A stretch of DNA of 53,228 nt from Flavobacterium sp. (GTDB lineage: Bacteria; Bacteroidota; Bacteroidia; Flavobacteriales; Flavobacteriaceae), in assembly GCA_017984835.1 (NCBI GenBank), contig JAGNYR010000004.1, forward strand, positions 1 to 53,228, in the 5' to 3' direction. The position numbers and the translations under genes are program-made. Below, in pieces: positions 48,756-53,228 of this stretch. The number at the start of each line of letters is the position of its first letter. Position 1 is the stretch's first letter. The notes beneath the pieces are model-generated. The model worked only from the letters and a program-made list of their open reading frames with translations, did no database searches and was not told the origin of the DNA.

Positions 48756-51527
48756 TTAGAAGTTGTATCTCATTGTGAAATTCCAAGTTCTACCAAATCC
48801 GAAGAATACTTGGTTAGCGTTTGCTACACCATCGTAAGTTCTTCCTAATTGAGTATAAGTTTGTCCACCTGTTGCGATATCATCAGCAAAGATGTTTGTT
48901 CTAGATTCTGCAATGTATACTTCGTCAAGAACGTTGTTGATGTTTAATCTGAAATCTAATGATTTAGATTTGTCTTTTCCTAATAACCATTTGTAAGAAA
49001 CACCTGCATCCATTAAACCGTAAGATGGTAACTCTAACGTTCCTTTGTTTACAGCAGCAGTTTGTTTTGTAGGATCTAAACTTGCAAATAATTTATCGTG
49101 GAATCTGTAGTTAGCATCTACGTTAAATCTTTTTACAATTTCGTAAGAAGCTCCTAATGAAGCTGTCATTTGAGCTACATCACCTACTCTTGTTCCATCA
49201 ACATAATAAGTAGTCGTTGTACCACCAGAAATGTTGTTGTTGTTTACATCGTATCTTGTTCCAGTAATGTTGTTTTGATACACCCATTTACCTAAAGAGA
49301 ACATACCGTTTACTTTCAATTTGTCTGTTACTTTTGCGTTAGCATCAAATTCAACTCCAGAGTGAACTTGTGTAATTCCAGCAAAGTCATAATATCCTCC
49401 TGGGTTATCCGTAGCAGCATCATTTGATCTTTGGTATCTGTCTTTCCAAGTTGTGTGGTATACGTTTACGTTAGCATTGAATTTAGCTGAACGGAAACCG
49501 TAACCTGCTTCAAGTCCTAATACTTTTTCATTTGTCAAGTTTTCGTTAACAATAGATTTGTTGTTAGGATATACTGCATTGAAGAAAGGTTGTTTTGAGT
49601 AGTAACCTGCATTTACAAAAACATTGTGGTTTTCGTTGATGTTGTAGTTAGCTCCTCCTTTTACATTTCCACCTAATACATTTTTGTAATCTGTAGAAGC
49701 TAAAGGATTAGAAGAATTATATAAGAAATAATCTACTCTTTTGAATCCTTGTTGCGAAACAGCTCCTTGGATGAATGCTGTTAAGTTTTCTGAAGCATAC
49801 TCTAATTGTGTAAATGCACCGTACCAATTTACTAAACCATCATTGTTGTAGTTGATTTTTTGTTGTTGGTAATCCAAGCTAAAGAAAGGATTTAAGTTTG
49901 GTTCAGCAGCATATACATAAGTTAATACTCTGTTTGGATCGTTTACATTGGTATTGTCTTTATAGTTGGTAGCTCCTAATAAATCAGTCAATACTTGGTA
50001 ATGGATACCTCTGTAAGTTCTAGCATCAAGACCAAAATCCAACGTTAATTTGTCTGTTAATTTTTTGTTTAAGTTGATCACCCCACCGTACCAGTTGTGT
50101 GAGTTAACAGAAGCAATTTTAGAAATACCGTTTGTCAAGTTGTTTGAAGTTGATGAACTATTTTGGTAAGCTCCACCAATTTGTGCTCTTGTAGAGTTTC
50201 CTGTAGAACCTGGAATAGTAACTGTTTGTCCAGAGTTCCAAGCTTGGATCAAATCAACATTGATCGTTCCATCAGCTCTTCTTAAGTTATCAGAGAAAAA
50301 TCTATTCCCTCTCATAGCACCAGCTCCGTTAGAACCTCCTCCACGTCCCCATGAACCATAGGCAACAGCAGATAATTTTGTAGTTGAATTGAATTTATAA
50401 TCCCAGTTCAAAGATGCGATTGGTTTGTGGTAGTAGTTCGTTCTGAAACTATACTCTTCCCCGTTTAAAGTTCCCCAATCACTGTTGTATCTTCTGTCCA
50501 CTTCTCCACCACTATATTGTTGGTATTGAGCAATAGTTGGAGCTGTAGATCTTTGGTTGTGCCATTGTGGCGCTCCTGTAATTGTAAATTGAATGTCGCT
50601 TTTTGCGCTGAATTCATATCCTAAACCGATGAAGTAGTTTCCTGCTTCAAATTTAGTTCCGTCAACATAACCGTCTCCTCTAGTTTGGCTTAATAAAATA
50701 GATGTAGACAATCCGTTTTTCATTTTACCTGTAGAATAAGTAGCCAATGTTTTTAAATAATCATCGTTAGCAAGACCAACCGAAACATTTCCACCTTCTC
50801 TCATATCAGCAGTTCTAGTCACAACGTTGATTGTACCTCCCACTGAAGAAATAGCTAATTTAGAAGAACCTAATCCTCTTTGAACTTGCATAGCAGAAGT
50901 TACATCAGACAAACCTGCCCAGTTACTCCAATAAACGGCACTGTTTTCCATGTCGTTCACAGGAACTCCGTTGATCATAACCGCAATATTTTTTTGATCA
51001 AAACCACGAATGTTCACTCTTGAATCTCCAAAACCTCCACCTGATTTAGTAGCGTACACAGAAGGTGTATTAGCTAAAATTTCTGGAAATTCTTGGTTTC
51101 CAAGTTTTGCTTGAATTTCAGAAGCTTTGATAGTAGAAACAGCCACTGGCGTTTTTCTATCTTTAGCAACGTCAACTACTGTACTTTTTACAACAACTTC
51201 ATCCAAACTATTTGCGTTTGAAGTCAATACAATTGAACCTAAGTCAACTGATTTTCCACCAGAAACACTGAAATTGATTGTTTTAGCATCAAATCCAACG
51301 TAAGAAATCACTAATTGCCCTGAAGCAGCAGTCACAGTAAGTGTAAATTTACCGTCCATATCTGTTGCAGCAGCGTTTTGTGTACCCTTCACAGAAACTG
51401 TAGCTCCTGGAAGAGACCCTTTCAATTCAGAATCAATAACAGTACCTGTTATTTTTCCTTGAGAAAACACAACTGATACCATCATAAATAGTACCGCAGT
51501 GAATGACCATTTTTTAAAATTTTTCAT
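48756..51527 (-). CDS. TonB-dependent outer-membrane receptor (Oar-like/CarboxypepD-reg)
   Basis: A 923-residue receptor. After a signal peptide (cleavage after about VFSQ at 23) come a carboxypeptidase-regulatory-like domain (about 24-105; GKITGTVIDSELKGSLPGA), the linker SLDEVVVKS, a plug domain (VNIRGFDQKNIAVMINGVPV near 170) and a long barrel ending in the aromatic MRYNF. It stands alone with no SusD gene. The reading frame uses a narrow set of codons, more so than its neighbours, which suggests high expression. Its upstream region has a tandem 11-bp repeat and three copies of an 8-mer. The ligand is unknown. Confidence 0.92.
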   Translation of the reverse strand: MKNFKKWSFTAVLFMMVSVVFSQGKITGTVIDSELKGSLPGATVSVKGTQNAAATDMDGKFTLTVTAASGQLVISYVGFDAKTINFSVSGGKSVDLGSIVLTSNANSLDEVVVKSTVVDVAKDRKTPVAVSTIKASEIQAKLGNQEFPEILANTPSVYATKSGGGFGDSRVNIRGFDQKNIAVMINGVPVNDMENSAVYWSNWAGLSDVTSAMQVQRGLGSSKLAISSVGGTINVVTRTADMREGGNVSVGLANDDYLKTLATYSTGKMKNGLSTSILLSQTRGDGYVDGTKFEAGNYFIGLGYEFSAKSDIQFTITGAPQWHNQRSTAPTIAQYQQYSGGEVDRRYNSDWGTLNGEEYSFRTNYYHKPIASLNWDYKFNSTTKLSAVAYGSWGRGGGSNGAGAMRGNRFFSDNLRRADGTINVDLIQAWNSGQTVTIPGSTGNSTRAQIGGAYQNSSSTSNNLTNGISKIASVNSHNWYGGVINLNKKLTDKLTLDFGLDARTYRGIHYQVLTDLLGATNYKDNTNVNDPNRVLTYVYAAEPNLNPFFSLDYQQQKINYNNDGLVNWYGAFTQLEYASENLTAFIQGAVSQQGFKRVDYFLYNSSNPLASTDYKNVLGGNVKGGANYNINENHNVFVNAGYYSKQPFFNAVYPNNKSIVNENLTNEKVLGLEAGYGFRSAKFNANVNVYHTTWKDRYQRSNDAATDNPGGYYDFAGITQVHSGVEFDANAKVTDKLKVNGMFSLGKWVYQNNITGTRYDVNNNNISGGTTTTYYVDGTRVGDVAQMTASLGASYEIVKRFNVDANYRFHDKLFASLDPTKQTAAVNKGTLELPSYGLMDAGVSYKWLLGKDKSKSLDFRLNINNVLDEVYIAESRTNIFADDIATGGQTYTQLGRTYDGVANANQVFFGFGRTWNFTMRYNF

Positions 51528-51581
51528 CGTTTTGTTTTAGTTAAAATTTTACGGCAAAATTCGAACTTTTATTTTTTTATT

Positions 51582-51603
51582 ATGTTAAGAAAATGTTAAG
51601 AAA
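51582..51603. repeat. Perfect tandem 11-bp repeat upstream of the TonB receptor
   Basis: ATGTTAAGAAA occurs twice without a gap, about 55-76 bases before the receptor ATG. The period is one helical turn, so both copies present the same DNA face; it lies where a promoter or activator site would be. Confidence 0.6.
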
Positions 51604-51620
51604 AAAAGGTCAATTAAACA

Positions 51621-51673
51621 ATTGTCAAACATTTTTGCTTTTAAAGTGCTAATTGTCAATAATACTTGACAAT
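51621..51673. promoter_or_regulatory. Three copies of ATTGTCAA, two forming a palindrome
   Basis: ATTGTCAA at 51621-51628 and again at 51652-51659 (31 bp apart, about three turns), and its reverse complement TTGACAAT at 51666-51673, making a perfect 8+6+8 palindrome with the second copy. It lies between the TonB receptor start and the pgi stop, and probably regulates the receptor. The rest of 51528-51740 shows no gene. Confidence 0.5.
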
Positions 51674-51740
51674 GTTTGCTTTTTTTTAAAAGATGTACAA
51701 CCGTAATCTTAATTTTTTTAACATATTTCAATAAAAGCGT

Positions 51741-53228
51741 TTATTTATTTTGCAAGAAATGAGTTAATAAGAAAGTAGTTGAACTGTCGTGGTTAGACGG
51801 TTGCTTGCTCTCGATATCCGTCAATATTGAATTGGCCAATTGTTTACCTAATTCAACTCCCCATTGATCATAGCTGAAAATATTCCACACAATTCCTTGT
51901 ACAAATATTTTGTGCTCGTACATGGCTATCAAAGAACCTAATGTTTCTGGCGTTAACGAGTCAATTAATATCGTGTTGGTTGGTTTGTTCCCTTCAAATA
52001 CCTTGAAAGGTTTTAAATAATCTGCAGTGGTTGCGTCCAAATTTTGTTTGTTGAACTCCTCTTGTACTTGTTGTGCCGATTTACCGTTTAACAATGCTTC
52101 GGTTTGTGCAAAAAAGTTGGACATTAATTTATTGTGGTGATCCACATCGTTGTATAATGAATGGACAAATCCGATAAAATCTGTAGGTATCAATTTAGTC
52201 CCTTGATGTATCAATTGAAAAAAGGCGTGTTGGGAATTGGTTCCTGGCTCTCCCCAAATAATTGTTCCCGTTTGGTAATTGACCTTGCTACCGTCTCTTC
52301 CTATACTTTTACCATTACTTTCCATGATCCCTTGTTGTAAATAAGGAGCAAGTTTTTGTAAATATTGTGTATAAGGTATCAACGCTTCACTTTCTGCGCC
52401 AAAGAAATTATTGTACCACACACTAATCAATGCCAATACTACAGGGATGTTTTTTTCAAAAGGTTCTGTTTTAAAATGTTCGTCCATTTTATGAGCTCCT
52501 TTCAACATTTTATCAAAATTGTCAAAGCCAACGGCCAAACAAATCGAAAGACCTACAGCAGACCAAAGTGAAAAACGGCCACCTACCCAATCCCACATTG
52601 GGAAAATATTTGAAGCGTCAATTCCGAATTCCGTTACTTTTTGAATGTTGGTAGAAACGGCAACAAAATGTTTTGAAACATCCGATTGAGAAGCCGATTT
52701 TAAAAACCATTTTCGGATGGTTTCTGAATTGGACAAGGTTTCTTGTGTTGTAAATGTTTTGGAAACGATGACAAAAAGTGTGGTTTCGGGGTTTATTTTT
52801 TTAATTACTTCGTTGACATGATCCCCGTCTACATTGGAAACAAAATGTACATTTAAATGATTCTTGTAATATTGCAAAGCTTCTACTACCATCGCTGGTC
52901 CCAGATCAGATCCTCCAATACCAATATTTACAATATCTGTAAAAGCTTTTCCGGTATAACCTTTACGTGTTCCGTTGATTACTTCATTCGAAAACGACTC
53001 CATGCTTTTCTTTACAGCATAAATTTCTGGCATCACATTTACCCCATCCACTAAAACAGTGGCGCTCTCAGGTGCTCTCAGGGCAGTGTGCAACACTGCT
53101 CTTTGTTCAGTTTGATTGATTAATCCTCCCGAAAAGTAGAGGTCAATAGCGTGCTTTAAATCAACTTGATTGGCTAAATCTAACAACAATTGAAGGGTTT
53201 CTTCCGAAATGTTATTTTTAGAATAATC
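51741..53228 (-). CDS. pgi: Glucose-6-phosphate isomerase (5' end cut by window)
   Basis: The frame is open to the right edge and covers 495 codons; the family usually has about 545 residues here, so about 50 N-terminal residues are missing. It interconverts glucose-6-phosphate and fructose-6-phosphate. The PGI signature [14 protein letters not shown] and the second signature block ([14 protein letters not shown], with the catalytic His) are intact, as are GIGGSDLGP and SKTFTTQET. The internal TTG at 53189 is not the true start, because the reading continues in frame with conserved-looking sequence ([13 protein letters not shown]). Confidence 0.95.
   Translation of the reverse strand, partial: DYSKNNISEETLQLLLDLANQVDLKHAIDLYFSGGLINQTEQRAVLHTALRAPESATVLVDGVNVMPEIYAVKKSMESFSNEVINGTRKGYTGKAFTDIVNIGIGGSDLGPAMVVEALQYYKNHLNVHFVSNVDGDHVNEVIKKINPETTLFVIVSKTFTTQETLSNSETIRKWFLKSASQSDVSKHFVAVSTNIQKVTEFGIDASNIFPMWDWVGGRFSLWSAVGLSICLAVGFDNFDKMLKGAHKMDEHFKTEPFEKNIPVVLALISVWYNNFFGAESEALIPYTQYLQKLAPYLQQGIMESNGKSIGRDGSKVNYQTGTIIWGEPGTNSQHAFFQLIHQGTKLIPTDFIGFVHSLYNDVDHHNKLMSNFFAQTEALLNGKSAQQVQEEFNKQNLDATTADYLKPFKVFEGNKPTNTILIDSLTPETLGSLIAMYEHKIFVQGIVWNIFSYDQWGVELGKQLANSILTDIESKQPSNHDSSTTFLLTHFLQNK

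Noticed and set aside
1-53228. tRNA genes, CRISPR arrays, insertion sequences, prophage
   Set aside because: Intergenic gaps were read on both strands; none shows a cloverleaf, regular spaced repeats, transposase or integrase motifs.

Overview
The window looks like the chromosome of a Flavobacterium-like member of the Bacteroidota (Flavobacteriaceae). The evidence is AT-rich intergenic DNA, promoters of the TAnnTTTG type (-7 box, often with TTG or TTTG 19-22 bp upstream), weak Shine-Dalgarno signals, a PorZ protein of the type IX secretion system, two long TonB-dependent receptors with carboxypeptidase-like N-terminal domains, lipoproteins with acidic residues after the lipobox Cys, and the MoxR/DUF58/Bat operon. 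I see no tRNA, rRNA, CRISPR array, transposase, integrase or prophage. Nearly all of it is core or conserved chromosome. Two genes are cut by the window ends: batB on the left and pgi on the right.

Layout. 1-5530 (minus): MoxR ATPase, DUF58 protein, BatD-like protein, BatA, BatB. 5716-8466 (plus): aldo/keto reductase and PPP-type phosphatase with no gap between them, a frameshifted outer-membrane barrel gene, and a PhnA-family protein. 8543-12209 (minus): secreted EEP nuclease, secreted OB-fold protein, 3-hydroxyanthranilate dioxygenase, ALDH7-type dehydrogenase. 12346-17170 (plus, divergent from the nuclease): TonB-dependent receptor and two lipoproteins, one with a DUF5689 domain. 17221-25821 (minus): small membrane protein and gpsA; M23 peptidase, tryptophan dioxygenase and DUF3108 protein; a probable small RNA; hpd and hmgA; amino-acid permease. 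25902-35144: patatin-Omp85 protein and uvrC, 5-formyl-THF cyclo-ligase (plus), lspA, a DksA-like protein and ileS. 35244-41321 (minus): recO and porZ, gdhA, iron alcohol dehydrogenase. 41355-44748 (minus): nadD, gmk, yicC, EamA transporter, ArsC-like protein. 44902-48658: cystathionine synthase/lyase (plus), dinB, CYTH protein (plus), RlpA, 4-TM protein. 48756-53228 (minus): second TonB receptor and pgi.

How the genes fit together. Aromatic amino-acid catabolism recurs: tryptophan dioxygenase and 3-hydroxyanthranilate dioxygenase for the kynurenine route, Hpd and HmgA for the tyrosine/homogentisate route, plus a permease and GdhA. The divergent nuclease / OB-fold / TonB receptor / DUF5689 block at 10718-17170 reads as a cell-surface system, possibly for extracellular nucleic acid or phosphate scavenging.

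The most unusual points are: (i) an IleRS of the type-2 lineage whose HIGH signature reads GIHH (first and third residues swapped), a variant linked to very high mupirocin resistance; (ii) a compact structured RNA with its own promoter and terminator at 21540-21656, carrying two copies of a 10-nt segment complementary to typical start regions (UAUGAAAAAC); (iii) the surface nuclease/TonB locus; (iv) a repeat-like palindromic element that appears to encode the N-terminus of the patatin protein; and (v) a fresh one-base frameshift in the barrel gene at 7379-7872.
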